A DNA stretch of 64,000 nucleotides from Streptomyces mangrovisoli (GCF_000974985.2 NZ_LAVA02000119.1:1-64000); one strand, 5' to 3'; numbered from the stretch's first letter, positions 45,573 to 55,383 are shown. Numbers and translations are program-made. The notes: generated from the letters alone by a model not told the origin.

Positions 45573-47090
45573 TCAGTCCGTCAGCACCGGAAACCGCCGG
45601 GGTGCCACGAACAGCAGCACCAGGAAGGCGACCACGGCCGCGCAGGACGCCCCCAGGTACACCGCGTGCACGGCGTCCGCGACGGCGTGCCGGGTCGCCT
45701 CGGGCACGGTGCCCGCGTCGAGCGCGCGCGTGACGGAGTCCAGGTCGCTCGCCCCGCCCAGCCGCGCGGCCAGCACGCTGTTGGCGACGGCGCCGAAGAC
45801 GGCCGCGCCGAGGGTCTGTCCGGTCTGCCGGCAGAACAGCACGGAGGCGGTGGTGGTGCCGCGTTCCGACCAGCCGACGGTCGACTGGACGCCGACGATG
45901 AGCGGCAGCTGGAACAGGCCGAGCGCCGCGCCCAGGAGCAGCATCAGCAGCATCGGCTGCCAGGCCTGCCCCGGATACGGCAGCAGCGGGAACGCGGACA
46001 GGATCAGCGCGGCCGCGCCGATGCCGGTCAGGGCGGTGTTGCGGAAGCCGATGCGGCGGTAGACGTGCTGGCTCAGGGCCGCCGCGATCGGCCAGGTCAG
46101 CGTCCACACCGAGAGCACGAACCCGGCGGCCACGGGCGCGAGTCCGAGGACGGACTGGGCGTAAGTGGGCAGGAAGACGGTCGGCGCCACCATCAGCAGG
46201 CCCAGCGCGCCGAGGGCGAGGTTGACCGCGGCGATGGTGCGTCGCCGCCAGACCCAGCCGGGGATGATCGGCTCCGCCGCCCGCCGCTCCACGAACACCA
46301 CCACGCCCACCAGCGCGAACCCGGCCGCGAACAGGGCGAGCGACGGCGCGGACAGCCACGGCCAGGCCACCCCGCCCTGCACGAGCGCGGTGAGCAGCAC
46401 GCCGCCGGCCGCGAACACGGCGAGCGCGCCCGCCCAGTCGATCCGGGCCCGGGTGCCGTTCTCGTGGCGGCGCGGCTCGTGGCGGCGCGGCTCGTGGAGG
46501 TGGCGCACGATCAGCCAGAGGGCGACCGTGCCGATGGGCAGGTTGACGAGGAAGATCCAGCGCCAGTCGGCGTACGCGGCGAGGACCCCGCCGATGCCCG
46601 GACCGGCGATCGCGGAGACCGCCCACACCGTGGACAGCTTCGACTGGATCTTCGGGCGTTCCTTCAGCGGGTACAGGTCGGCGGCCAGGGTCTGCACGGT
46701 GCCCTGGAGGGCGCCGCCGCCGAGCCCCTGCACCACGCGGAAGGCGATCAGCGCGGTCATGCTCCACGCGCCCGCGCACAGCAGCGACCCGAGCAGGAAC
46801 ACGATCGCGCCCGCGACCAGCACCGGCTTGCGGCCGAAGGTGTCGGAGAGCTTGCCGTAGACCGGCAGGGTGACGGTGACGGCGAGGAGATAGCCGGAGA
46901 ACAGCCAGGAGAAGGTCGAGAAGCCGCCGAGGTCGCCGACGATCTGCGGGACGGCCGTGGAGACCACGGTGGAGTCCAGCGCGGACAGCGCCATCGCCAG
47001 CATCAGGGCGGCGACGACCGCGCCGCGCCGCTCGGTTCCCAGGGCCCTGGTGCCGGCCTCGTCTCGTGTCGCCGGACTCGTACCGCCCAC
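45573..47090 (-). CDS. MFS exporter, DHA2 (EmrB/QacA) 14-helix family
   Basis: The protein has 505 residues and about 14 membrane helices. The DHA2 signature LDSTVVSTAVPQIVGDLG is in helix 1, the loop 2-3 motif GKLSDTFGRKPVL follows, and motif C appears as GPGIGGVLAAYADWRWIFLVNLPIG. The cytoplasmic loop has an unusual repeat of HEPRRHEPRRHE. Such proteins expel drugs or export metabolites; substrate cannot be predicted. GTG 47090 follows GGGGAGGGG. It is divergent from the ABC operon across a 430-bp region. No local TetR/MarR repressor gene accompanies it. Confidence 0.88.
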   Translation of the reverse strand: MGGTSPATRDEAGTRALGTERRGAVVAALMLAMALSALDSTVVSTAVPQIVGDLGGFSTFSWLFSGYLLAVTVTLPVYGKLSDTFGRKPVLVAGAIVFLLGSLLCAGAWSMTALIAFRVVQGLGGGALQGTVQTLAADLYPLKERPKIQSKLSTVWAVSAIAGPGIGGVLAAYADWRWIFLVNLPIGTVALWLIVRHLHEPRRHEPRRHENGTRARIDWAGALAVFAAGGVLLTALVQGGVAWPWLSAPSLALFAAGFALVGVVVFVERRAAEPIIPGWVWRRRTIAAVNLALGALGLLMVAPTVFLPTYAQSVLGLAPVAAGFVLSVWTLTWPIAAALSQHVYRRIGFRNTALTGIGAAALILSAFPLLPYPGQAWQPMLLMLLLGAALGLFQLPLIVGVQSTVGWSERGTTTASVLFCRQTGQTLGAAVFGAVANSVLAARLGGASDLDSVTRALDAGTVPEATRHAVADAVHAVYLGASCAAVVAFLVLLFVAPRRFPVLTD

Positions 47091-47520
47091 CGTCGTCCCC
47101 TCCCCGTGCCCCCTGCATCCATCTGCCGCGGACAGCTTCCCACTTGACCGTGACGCGACGGGAGGGTGGAGGCTCGTCCGGTCGCCGGGTGGACACGACC
47201 CCGAGAAGGACTCCACCCGACGGTGGACAGCCCCTAGGGGTTGCTCCGTACCAGGGCCGGGGGAGGGTTCGTCCCGGCGGAGGACGAGCCGCGGCGATCG
47301 CTTCCTTAACCTGGCTTTATGCCGCTGGGGGGCGGTTCACCGAACCGCCGGGGGTGGGGTTTTCCCCCGGGAAAGACGGGGCTTCGCACCAGCGCGCCGG
47401 ACCCCTTCGCACCGACAGACTCGATGACGAAGCGGTTCGCACGGCACCACCGCACACCCACCGGAACGCACGCCGGCGGACCACTTCATCCCACACGATG
47501 ACCGACATAGGAGATACACC
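47091..47520. other. 430-bp divergent region upstream of the ABC operon
   Basis: The region contains the MFS promoter side and the ABC operon leader. Features are a TAACCT box (47307-47312), a 60-codon open frame starting six bases later, and a palindrome GGCGGTTC-ACC-GAACCGCC (47331-47349). The 3' part ends in TAGGAG, the RBS for 47521. No larger gene is seen. Confidence 0.5.
47307..47349 (+). promoter_or_regulatory. candidate promoter and palindromic operator of the ABC operon
   Basis: TAACCT at 47307-47312 is placed like the leaderless -10 boxes elsewhere in the window. It is followed by an 8-bp perfect palindrome with a 3-base centre at 47331-47349. If used, it gives a leader of about 200 bases before the ABC start. 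Confidence 0.4.
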
Positions 47521-48309
47521 GTGACTTCGGCTGTGACCATTCCCAGGCACGGGGGCACTGGAGGGCGTACGGCCGTCGCCGCGCGGGCGCGGCAGGTCGT
47601 CAAGGCATACGGCTCCGGCGAGACCCGCGTCGTCGCCCTCGACCACGTCGACGTGGACATCGCCCGCGGCCAGTTCACCGCGATCATGGGCCCCTCGGGG
47701 TCCGGCAAGTCCACCCTGATGCACTGCCTCGCCGGCCTCGACACGGTGTCCTCCGGGCAGATCTACCTGGACGAGACCGAGATCACCGGCCTCAAGGACA
47801 AGAAGCTCACGCAGCTGCGCCGGGACCGGATCGGCTTCATCTTCCAGGCGTTCAACCTGCTGCCGACGCTGAACGCGATCGAGAACATCACGCTGCCCAT
47901 GGACATCGCCGGGCGCAAGCCCGACCGCGAGTGGATGGACCGCGTGGTCACGACCGTGGGCCTCGCCGACCGGCTCAGGCACCGCCCGACGCAGCTGTCC
48001 GGCGGTCAGCAGCAGCGCGTCGCCGTGGCCCGCGCGCTGGCGGCCCGGCCGGAGATCATCTTCGGTGACGAGCCGACCGGCAACCTCGACTCGCGGGCCG
48101 GCGCCGAGGTGCTGGGCTTCCTGCGGCGCTCGGTCGACGAGCTCGGCCAGACCATCGTGATGGTCACCCACGACCCGGTCGCCGCGTCGTACGCGGACCG
48201 AGTGCTCTACCTCGCCGACGGCCGGATCGTCGACGAGATGCAGCAGCCGACCGCCGAGCAGGTCCTCGACCGCATGAAGGACTTCGACGCCCGGGGGCGT
48301 ACGTCATGA
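47521..48309 (+). CDS. ABC transporter ATP-binding protein (MacB/LolD type)
   Basis: The protein has 262 residues. Walker A is GPSGSGKST, the signature is LSGGQQQRVAVARAL and Walker B is EIIFGDEPTGNLD. All match the MacB/LolD group that powers FtsX-type permeases rather than importers. Its stop overlaps the start of the permease by four bases, so the two form one coupled operon. The GTG start follows TAGGAG. The substrate is unknown; mechanotransmission, lipoprotein or peptide export are the family options. Confidence 0.93.
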   Translation: MTSAVTIPRHGGTGGRTAVAARARQVVKAYGSGETRVVALDHVDVDIARGQFTAIMGPSGSGKSTLMHCLAGLDTVSSGQIYLDETEITGLKDKKLTQLRRDRIGFIFQAFNLLPTLNAIENITLPMDIAGRKPDREWMDRVVTTVGLADRLRHRPTQLSGGQQQRVAVARALAARPEIIFGDEPTGNLDSRAGAEVLGFLRRSVDELGQTIVMVTHDPVAASYADRVLYLADGRIVDEMQQPTAEQVLDRMKDFDARGRTS

Positions 48310-50885
48310 CCGTCCTGAAGACCTCGCTGCGCAACTTCCTCGCGCACAAGGGACGCATGGCCCTGTCCGCGATCGCGGTGCTGCTGTCGGTGGCGTTCGT
48401 GTGCGGCACGCTGGTGTTCACCGACACCATGAACACCACCTTCGACAAGCTGTTCGCGGCCACCTCCTCGGACGTGACGGTGAGCGCGAAGAGCGCCTCC
48501 GACACCGGTGAGACCACGTCCGACAACGGCCGCCCGCCGGTCATGCCGGCCTCGGTGGTCGCCACCGTGCGCGGCGCCGACGGTGTCGCCCGGGCGGAGG
48601 GGACGGTGTTCTCCACCTCGGTGACCGTCGTCGACTCGCAGAAGGACAACCTCTCGCCGAAGTCCGGCGCGCCGACCATCGTCGGCAGCTGGAACGGCAA
48701 CGACGCCCGCACCATGAAGATCACCTCTGGTACGGCGCCGCACGGCTCCTCCCAGGTGATGGTCGACGCCGACACCGCCGACAAGCACCACCTGAAGCTC
48801 GGCGACGAGATCGACGTGATCAGCGCGGTCGGCACGCACACCGCGCGGATCTCCGGCATCGCCACCTTCACCGTCACCAACCCCGGCGCTGCGATCTTCT
48901 ACCTGGACACCCGGACCGCCCAGGAGACCCTGGTCGGCCGGACCGGCGTGTACACGAACGTCAACGTCACCGCCGCCAAGGGCGTCACCGACCCGCAGTT
49001 GAAGCGGAACGTGAGCGCGGCCATCGGCGGCACCTACAAGGTGCAGACCGCCAAGGAGACCGCCGACGCCAACCAGAAGGACGTCGAGGGCTTCCTGAAC
49101 GTCATGAAGTACGCGATGCTCGGCTTCGCCGGGGTCGCCTTCCTCGTCGGCATCTTCCTGATCATCAACACCTTCTCGATGCTGGTCGCCCAGCGCACCC
49201 GCGAGATCGGCCTGATGCGGGCCATCGGCTCCTCGCGCAAGCAGGTCAACCGCTCGGTGCTCACCGAGGCGCTGCTGCTCGGCGTCACCGGATCGATCCT
49301 CGGGGTCGGCGCGGGCGTCGGCATCGCGGTCGGCCTGATGAAGCTCATGGGCCAGATGGGCATGCACCTGTCGACGGACGATCTGACGGTCGCCTGGACC
49401 ACCCCGGTGGTCGGCCTGGTCCTGGGCGTCGTCGTCACGATCCTGGCGGCCTACCTGCCGGCCCGCCGCGCGGGGAAGATCTCCCCGATGGCCGCCCTGC
49501 GCGACGCGGGCGCCCCGGCGGACGCCAGGGCCGGCCGCATCCGGGCGGCGGTGGGCCTGCTGCTGACGGCGGGCGGCGGCTTCGCGCTCTACCTCGCCTC
49601 CGCCGCGGCCAAGGCGACGGGCGGCTCGCTCTGGCTGGGTCTCGGCGTGGTGCTGTCCCTGCTCGGCTTCGTGGTCGTCGGACCGCTGCTCGCCGGCGGC
49701 GTGGTCCGCGTCCTCGGCACCGTCGTCCTGCGGGTCTTCGGCCCGGTCGGCCGCATGGCGGAGCGCAACGCGCTGCGCAACCCGCGCCGCACCGGCGCCA
49801 CGGGTGCCGCCCTGATGATCGGCCTGGCGCTGGTCGCCTGCCTGTCCGTGGTCGGCTCCTCCATGGTCGCCTCCGCGACCGACCAGCTCGACAAGACCGT
49901 CGGCACGGACTTCATCATCCAGAACGACGGCGGCCAGCCCCTGGTCCCGCAGGCGGTCAAGGCCGTCAAGGACACCCCGGGCCTGAAGCGGGTCACCGAG
50001 TACAAGTCGACCACGGCCGACTACACGACCCCCGACGGCAAGACGCTCAAGGACACCGACATCACGGCGGCCGACCCGACGTACGCGATCGACCTGCGCA
50101 CGAAGACCGTCGCCGGCCGGCTGAAGGACGCCTACCTGCCGAACTCGATGTCGGTTCACGACAAGTTCGCCAAGGCCCACGACATCCACCTCGGGTCGAA
50201 GATCAAGGTCGCGTTCAAGGACGGCGGCACGGCCGAGCTGACCGTGCGGGCGATCACCAGCAGCGACGGCCTGATCGACCAGGGCGCCAAGTACACGTCC
50301 ATCGCGACGCTGGCCAGGTACGTGCCGGCCGACAAGATGCCGCTCGACGAGCTGGTCTTCGCCAGCGCCAAGGACGGGCAGCAGGACACCGCGTACAAGG
50401 CGCTGAAGTCGGCGCTGCACGACTACCCGCAGTACACCGTGCGCGACCAGACCGACTACAAGCAGGCGCTGAAGGACCAGATCGGCCAGCTGCTCAACAT
50501 GATCTACGGCCTGCTGGCGCTCGCGATCATCGTCGCGATCCTGGGCGTGGTGAACACCCTGGCCCTCTCGGTGGTCGAGCGGACCCGTGAGATCGGCCTG
50601 ATGCGGGCGATCGGCCTCTCCCGCCGCCAGCTGCGCCGCATGATCCGCCTGGAGTCGGTGGTGATCGCCCTGTTCGGCGCGCTGCTCGGCCTCGGCCTCG
50701 GCATGGCCTGGGGCGCCACCGCGCAGCAGCTGCTCGCCCTGGAGGGCCTGAAGGTCCTGGAGATCCCCTGGTCGACGATCGTCTCGGTGTTCATCGGCTC
50801 GGCGTTCGTCGGACTGTTCGCGGCACTCGTGCCGGCGTTCCGGGCGGGCCGGATGAACGTACTGAACGCGATCGCCACGGAGTAG
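48306..50885 (+). CDS. FtsX-domain ABC permease, two-module
   Basis: The protein has 859 residues. An N-terminal membrane helix leads to a large extracytoplasmic domain (about 45-255), then an FtsX module of three helices (about 270-400), a central pair, a second outer domain and a second FtsX module. The modules share RTREIGLMRAIGSSRKQ and RTREIGLMRAIGLSRRQ, showing internal duplication. It works with the ATPase upstream, with which it overlaps by four bases. The last codons (NAIATE) are echoed in a non-coding 25-bp tandem array that begins right after the stop. Confidence 0.92.
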   Translation: MTVLKTSLRNFLAHKGRMALSAIAVLLSVAFVCGTLVFTDTMNTTFDKLFAATSSDVTVSAKSASDTGETTSDNGRPPVMPASVVATVRGADGVARAEGTVFSTSVTVVDSQKDNLSPKSGAPTIVGSWNGNDARTMKITSGTAPHGSSQVMVDADTADKHHLKLGDEIDVISAVGTHTARISGIATFTVTNPGAAIFYLDTRTAQETLVGRTGVYTNVNVTAAKGVTDPQLKRNVSAAIGGTYKVQTAKETADANQKDVEGFLNVMKYAMLGFAGVAFLVGIFLIINTFSMLVAQRTREIGLMRAIGSSRKQVNRSVLTEALLLGVTGSILGVGAGVGIAVGLMKLMGQMGMHLSTDDLTVAWTTPVVGLVLGVVVTILAAYLPARRAGKISPMAALRDAGAPADARAGRIRAAVGLLLTAGGGFALYLASAAAKATGGSLWLGLGVVLSLLGFVVVGPLLAGGVVRVLGTVVLRVFGPVGRMAERNALRNPRRTGATGAALMIGLALVACLSVVGSSMVASATDQLDKTVGTDFIIQNDGGQPLVPQAVKAVKDTPGLKRVTEYKSTTADYTTPDGKTLKDTDITAADPTYAIDLRTKTVAGRLKDAYLPNSMSVHDKFAKAHDIHLGSKIKVAFKDGGTAELTVRAITSSDGLIDQGAKYTSIATLARYVPADKMPLDELVFASAKDGQQDTAYKALKSALHDYPQYTVRDQTDYKQALKDQIGQLLNMIYGLLALAIIVAILGVVNTLALSVVERTREIGLMRAIGLSRRQLRRMIRLESVVIALFGALLGLGLGMAWGATAQQLLALEGLKVLEIPWSTIVSVFIGSAFVGLFAALVPAFRAGRMNVLNAIATE

Positions 50886-50985
50886 CCGCGGCGTGATCGC
50901 CACGGTGCGGCCGCGGCGCGATCGCCACGGAGGAGCCGCGACGTGATCGCCACGGTGCGGCCGCGGCGCGATCGCCACGATGGAG
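50886..50985. repeat. 25-bp tandem repeat, four copies, derived from the permease 3' end
   Basis: Units start at 50886, 50911, 50936 and 50961, each exactly 25 bp and alternating two variants (GTGATCGCCACGGTGCGG and GCGATCGCCACGGAGGAG). The last 25 bp of the permease gene (50861-50885) share the 16-bp core CGCGATCGCCACGGAG with the second variant. The array therefore appears to have grown from the coding end. Confidence 0.9.
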
Positions 50986-51054
50986 CCGCGTGAGCGTCAC
51001 GGAGCGGTCGCGCGGCGGCCGGTGACCACCGCACACGGGGGTTGCGGGGGACGG

Positions 51055-51101
51055 ACCCGGTGCCGGGGAGCTTGGGGGCTCCTCGGCACCGGGTTCTTTT
51101 T
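51055..51101 (+). terminator. intrinsic terminator after the ABC operon
   Basis: ACCCGGTGCCG (51055-51065) pairs with CGGCACCGGGT (51084-51094), with further GGAGC/GCTCC pairing inside. A TTCTTTTT tract follows. Confidence 0.8.
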
Positions 51102-51175
51102 CGCGTGTGAGCCCCTCGTGTGCGCGGCGCGGGCGGCGTTGTCCACAGGCTCCGGCGCGCCCCCGCACGGCGACG

Positions 51176-51181
51176 TAGGCT
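51176..51181 (+). promoter_or_regulatory. candidate -10 box of mfd
   Basis: TAGGCT lies 72 bp upstream of the mfd ATG. No -35 at standard spacing is clear. Confidence 0.35.
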
Positions 51182-51252
51182 GGGAAACCCCCGGCCCGCC
51201 CGTCGCGTCGGGTGATTCGCGTTGCCCACCCCCTGGACGGAAAGCCTCCTCC

Positions 51253-54200
51253 ATGAGCCTGCACGGTCTGCTCGACGCCGTCGTCAAGGACACCGCCCTC
51301 GCGGAAGCGATCAAGGCGGCCGCTGACGGCAACCGTATGCACGTCGACCTGGTCGGGCCGCCCGCGGCCCGCCCCTTCGCGGTCGCCGCGCTGGCCCGCG
51401 AGGCCGGACGCCCCGTGCTGGCGGTGACCGCGACGGGCCGGGAGGCCGAGGACCTCGCGGCGGCCCTGCGCACGCTGCTGCCGCCCGAGACGGTCGTGGA
51501 CTACCCCTCCTGGGAGACCCTCCCGCACGAGCGCCTCAGCCCCCGCAGCGACACCGTCGGACGCCGTCTCGCCGTGCTGCGCCGCCTTGCCCACCCGCGC
51601 CCCGACGACCCCGAGACCGGGCCGGTCTCCGTCGTCGTCGCGCCCGTGCGCTCCGTGCTCCAGCCGCAGGTCAAGGGGCTCGGCGACCTGGAGCCGGTGG
51701 CGCTGCGCACCGGCACGAACGCCGACCTCGGCGCCGTCGTGGAAGCGCTCGCCGCGGCGGCGTACGCCCGCGTCGAACTGGTCGAGAAGCGCGGCGAGTT
51801 CGCCGTCCGCGGCGGCATCCTCGACGTCTTCCCGCCGACCGAGGAACACCCGCTGCGGGTGGAGTTCTGGGGCGACGACGTCGAGGAGATCCGCTACTTC
51901 AAGGTCGCCGACCAGCGCTCCCTTGAGGTCGCCGAGCACGGACTGTGGGCGCCGCCCTGCCGCGAACTGCTGCTCACCGACGACGTCCGCGCCCGCGCGC
52001 GGGCCCTCGCCGAGGAGCACCCCGAACTCGGCGAGCTGCTCGGGAAGATCGCCGAGGGCATCGCCGTCGAGGGCATGGAGTCGCTCGCGCCCGTCCTCGT
52101 CGACGACATGGAACTGCTCCTCGACGTGCTGCCCAAGGGCGCCATGGCGATCGTGTGCGACCCGGAGCGGGTGCGCACGCGCGCGGCGGACCTGGTGGCG
52201 ACCTCGCAGGAGTTCCTCCAGGCGTCCTGGGCGGCCACCGCGGGCGGCGGCGACGCCCCGATCGACGTCGGCGCGGCCTCCCTGTGGTCCATCGCGGACG
52301 TACGGGGCCGGGCGCGCGAGCTGGACATGATGTGGTGGTCCGTCTCGCCGTTCGCCGCCGACGAGGAACTCGCGCAGACACTGGCCGCCGACGCGGCGGG
52401 CGACACCCTCAAGCTCGGCATGCACGCCACCGAGACCTACCGCGGCGACACCGCCAAGGCGCTCGCCGACACCAAGGGCTGGCTCGCCGACGGCTGGCGC
52501 ACGGTCTACGTCACCGAGGGCCACGGCACCGCCTCCCGCACCGCCGAGGTGCTCGGCACCGAGGGCATCGCCGCCCGCCTCGACATCGACCTCGCCGACC
52601 TGGCGCCCTCCGTGGTGCACGTGGCGTGCGGCTCGATCGACTACGGCTTCGTCGACCCGGCGCTGAGACTCGCCGTGCTCACCGAGACCGACCTGTCCGG
52701 GCAGAAGGCGGCCGGCCGCGACGGTGCCCGGATGCCCGCCCGCCGCCGCAAGACCATCGACCCGCTCACCCTGGAGCCGGGCGACTACATCGTCCACGAA
52801 CAGCACGGCGTCGGCCGCTACATCGAGATGGTGCAGCGCACCGTCCAGGGCGCCACCCGCGAGTACCTGGTCGTCGAGTACGCCCCCGCCAAGCGCGGCC
52901 AGCCCGGCGACCGGCTCTACATCCCCACCGACCAGCTGGAGCAGATCACCAAGTACGTCGGCGGCGAGGCCCCCACCCTGCACCGCCTCGGCGGCGCCGA
53001 CTGGACGAAGACCAAGGCGCGCGCCAAGAAGGCCGTCAAGGAGATCGCGGCCGACCTCATCAAGCTCTACAGCGCGCGCATGGCCGCGCCCGGCCACACC
53101 TTCGGCGCCGACACCCCCTGGCAGCGCGAGCTGGAGGACGCCTTCCCCTACGCGGAGACCCCCGACCAGCTGACCACCATCGCCGAGGTCAAGGAGGACA
53201 TGGAGAAGTCGGTCCCCATGGACCGCCTGATCTGCGGCGACGTCGGCTACGGCAAGACGGAGATCGCGGTGCGCGCCGCGTTCAAGGCCGTCCAGGACGG
53301 CAAGCAGGTCGCCGTCCTGGTGCCGACGACGCTGCTGGTGCAGCAGCACTTCGGGACGTTCAGCGAGCGGTACGCGCAGTTCCCGGTGAGCGTGAAGGCG
53401 CTCTCCCGCTTCCAGACCGACACCGAGGCGAAGGCCGTCCTGGAGGGCCTGCGCGAGGGCTCCGTCGACGTCGTCATCGGCACCCACCGGCTGTTCTCCT
53501 CCGAGACCAAGTTCAAGGACCTCGGCCTGGTCATCGTCGACGAGGAGCAGCGCTTCGGCGTCGAGCACAAGGAGCAGCTGAAGAAGCTGCGCGCCAACGT
53601 CGACGTCCTGACGATGTCCGCCACGCCCATCCCGCGCACCCTGGAGATGGCGGTCACCGGCATCCGCGAGATGTCCACCATCACCACCCCGCCCGAGGAG
53701 CGGCACCCGGTCCTCACCTTCGTCGGGCCGTACGAGGAGAAGCAGATCGGCGCCGCCATCCGCCGCGAACTGCTGCGCGAGGGCCAGGTCTTCTACATCC
53801 ACAACCGCGTCGAGTCCATCGACCGGGCGGCCGCCCGGCTGCGCGAGATCGTGCCCGAGGCGCGCATCGCCACCGCGCACGGCCAGATGTCGGAGTCCGC
53901 GCTGGAACAGGTCGTCGTCGACTTCTGGGAGAAGAAGTCCGACGTGCTGGTCTCCACCACGATCGTGGAGTCCGGCATCGACATCTCCAACGCCAACACC
54001 CTCATCGTCGAGCGCGGCGACACCTTCGGCCTCTCCCAGCTGCACCAGCTGCGCGGCCGCGTCGGCCGTGGCCGCGAGCGCGGGTACGCCTACTTCCTGT
54101 ACCCGCCGGAGAAGCCGCTCACCGAGACCGCGCACGAACGGCTCGCCACCATCGCCCAGCACACCGAGATGGGCGCGGGCATGTACGTGGCGATGAAGGA

Positions 54201-54810
54201 CCTGGAGATCCGCGGCGCGGGCAACCTGCTCGGCGGCGAGCAGTCCGGCCACATCGCGGGCGTCGGCTTCGACCTGTACGTCCGCATGGTCGGCGAGGCG
54301 GTGGCCGACTACCGGCGGCAGCTGGAGACCGGCGAGATCGAGGAGGAGCCGCCGCTCGAGGTCAAGATCGAACTGCCCGTCGACGCGCACGTCCCGCACG
54401 ACTACGCGCCCGGCGAACGGCTGCGGCTGCAGGCGTACCGGTCCATCGCCTCCGCCAACACCGAGGCCGACATCACGGCCGTACGCGAGGAACTCGTCGA
54501 CCGCTACGGCAAGTTGCCCGAGCCGGTGGAGAACCTGCTGCTGGTCGCGGGCCTGAGGATGCTGGCGCGGGCCTGCGGGGTCGGCGAGATCGTCCTCCAG
54601 GGCACCAACATCCGCTTCGCGCCGGTGGAGTTGCGGGAGTCGCAGGAGCTGCGGGTCAAGCGCCTGTACCCGGGCACGGTCATCAAGCCCGCCGCCCACC
54701 AGCTGCTGGTGCCCCGCCCGAAGACCGCCAAGGTCGGCGGCAAGCCGCTCGTCGGACGTGAACTCCTCGGCTGGGTGGGGGAGTTCCTCGCGTCGATCCT
54801 CGGGTCGTAG
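51253..54810 (+). CDS. mfd: transcription-repair coupling factor
   Basis: This DNA translocase removes RNA polymerase stalled at lesions and recruits UvrA for strand-specific repair. The protein has 1185 residues. An N-terminal UvrB-homology region is followed by a CarD-like RNA-polymerase-interaction domain starting LEPGDYIVHEQHGVGRYIEM (about 508). The superfamily 2 helicase core has Walker A GDVGYGKTE at about 661-669, DEEQRFG in motif II and the QLHQLRGRVGRG motif VI. The C-terminal TRCF domain is present. ATG 51253 follows TGGACGGAAAGCCTCCTCC, which is a modest RBS; the frame extends 91 codons further upstream without family features. A stem-loop follows the stop. Confidence 0.95.
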   Translation: MSLHGLLDAVVKDTALAEAIKAAADGNRMHVDLVGPPAARPFAVAALAREAGRPVLAVTATGREAEDLAAALRTLLPPETVVDYPSWETLPHERLSPRSDTVGRRLAVLRRLAHPRPDDPETGPVSVVVAPVRSVLQPQVKGLGDLEPVALRTGTNADLGAVVEALAAAAYARVELVEKRGEFAVRGGILDVFPPTEEHPLRVEFWGDDVEEIRYFKVADQRSLEVAEHGLWAPPCRELLLTDDVRARARALAEEHPELGELLGKIAEGIAVEGMESLAPVLVDDMELLLDVLPKGAMAIVCDPERVRTRAADLVATSQEFLQASWAATAGGGDAPIDVGAASLWSIADVRGRARELDMMWWSVSPFAADEELAQTLAADAAGDTLKLGMHATETYRGDTAKALADTKGWLADGWRTVYVTEGHGTASRTAEVLGTEGIAARLDIDLADLAPSVVHVACGSIDYGFVDPALRLAVLTETDLSGQKAAGRDGARMPARRRKTIDPLTLEPGDYIVHEQHGVGRYIEMVQRTVQGATREYLVVEYAPAKRGQPGDRLYIPTDQLEQITKYVGGEAPTLHRLGGADWTKTKARAKKAVKEIAADLIKLYSARMAAPGHTFGADTPWQRELEDAFPYAETPDQLTTIAEVKEDMEKSVPMDRLICGDVGYGKTEIAVRAAFKAVQDGKQVAVLVPTTLLVQQHFGTFSERYAQFPVSVKALSRFQTDTEAKAVLEGLREGSVDVVIGTHRLFSSETKFKDLGLVIVDEEQRFGVEHKEQLKKLRANVDVLTMSATPIPRTLEMAVTGIREMSTITTPPEERHPVLTFVGPYEEKQIGAAIRRELLREGQVFYIHNRVESIDRAAARLREIVPEARIATAHGQMSESALEQVVVDFWEKKSDVLVSTTIVESGIDISNANTLIVERGDTFGLSQLHQLRGRVGRGRERGYAYFLYPPEKPLTETAHERLATIAQHTEMGAGMYVAMKDLEIRGAGNLLGGEQSGHIAGVGFDLYVRMVGEAVADYRRQLETGEIEEEPPLEVKIELPVDAHVPHDYAPGERLRLQAYRSIASANTEADITAVREELVDRYGKLPEPVENLLLVAGLRMLARACGVGEIVLQGTNIRFAPVELRESQELRVKRLYPGTVIKPAAHQLLVPRPKTAKVGGKPLVGRELLGWVGEFLASILGS

Positions 54811-54813
54811 GCC

Positions 54814-54839
54814 CGCGGCGGCCTCGCGGGGCCGCCGCG
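54814..54839 (+). terminator. terminator after mfd
   Basis: CGCGGCGGCC (54814-54823) and GGCCGCCGCG (54830-54839) form a perfect 10-bp stem with a 6-base loop. Confidence 0.65.
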
Positions 54840-54953
54840 ACGGCCCCGCGAAGCCGCCACGGCCCCGTACAACGTGAGGCCGTCCTCGGGAAGGCGTCGT
54901 GCTCCCGTGGACGGCCTGTGAGTCGATGTGCGTGCTGTGGTCAGTCTCCGGTC

Positions 54954-55133
54954 CTATGGCTGGTCGGGCCGGTCGCGGTCCATGCCGAGCTGCCCCTCGA
55001 CGCGCTGCTGCGCGCTGTCGACCTGGTCCTCGTACTTGTTGCCCGTCCTCTCGTTGGCTTTCTTCTCCGCGGCGTCGGACATGTCCTTGGCCTTGTCCTG
55101 CCCTTGATGCCTGAACCTGTCGAAGATGCCCAT
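54954..55133 (-). CDS. small MT0933/Rv0909-type antitoxin-like protein
   Basis: This is a 59-codon gene. The product is hydrophilic and helical: it starts MGIFDRFRHQGQDKAKDMSD, continues with AAEKKANERTGNKYEDQVDS, and ends QLGMDRDRPDQP. This is the pattern of the MT0933-type antitoxin family, widespread as single genes in streptomycetes. ATG 55133 follows AAGGAGCTCTGG. No toxin gene overlaps it; the nearest gene is the divergent secreted HNH nuclease. In streptomycetes such proteins may be general stress proteins, not real antitoxins, so the label describes family only. Confidence 0.8.
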   Translation of the reverse strand: MGIFDRFRHQGQDKAKDMSDAAEKKANERTGNKYEDQVDSAQQRVEGQLGMDRDRPDQP

Positions 55134-55383
55134 CCAGAGCTCCTTCCGTCTCTCCGGAGGTGACTCACCACCGACGATACGCCCGGATGGGTGCTATGCC
55201 CATTTATGGACGGTTGCGGCCGGAACCTCTCCGGACCCTTCCGGACCTCTCCGCATTTCACCGGTTCTGCCTGCCAGTACCGTGAGCCCGAGCAATTCCG
55301 CACGTTCGAGGATGTCAAGGCGGCGAGCGGGGGAAGACGGCCCACAGAAGGGCCGGACAGGGGATTCAGGGGGAGGGACGCAG

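Noticed and set aside
50886..50985. Regular 25-bp units as a possible CRISPR array
   Set aside because: The units abut without spacers and derive from the adjacent coding end; no cas genes are present.
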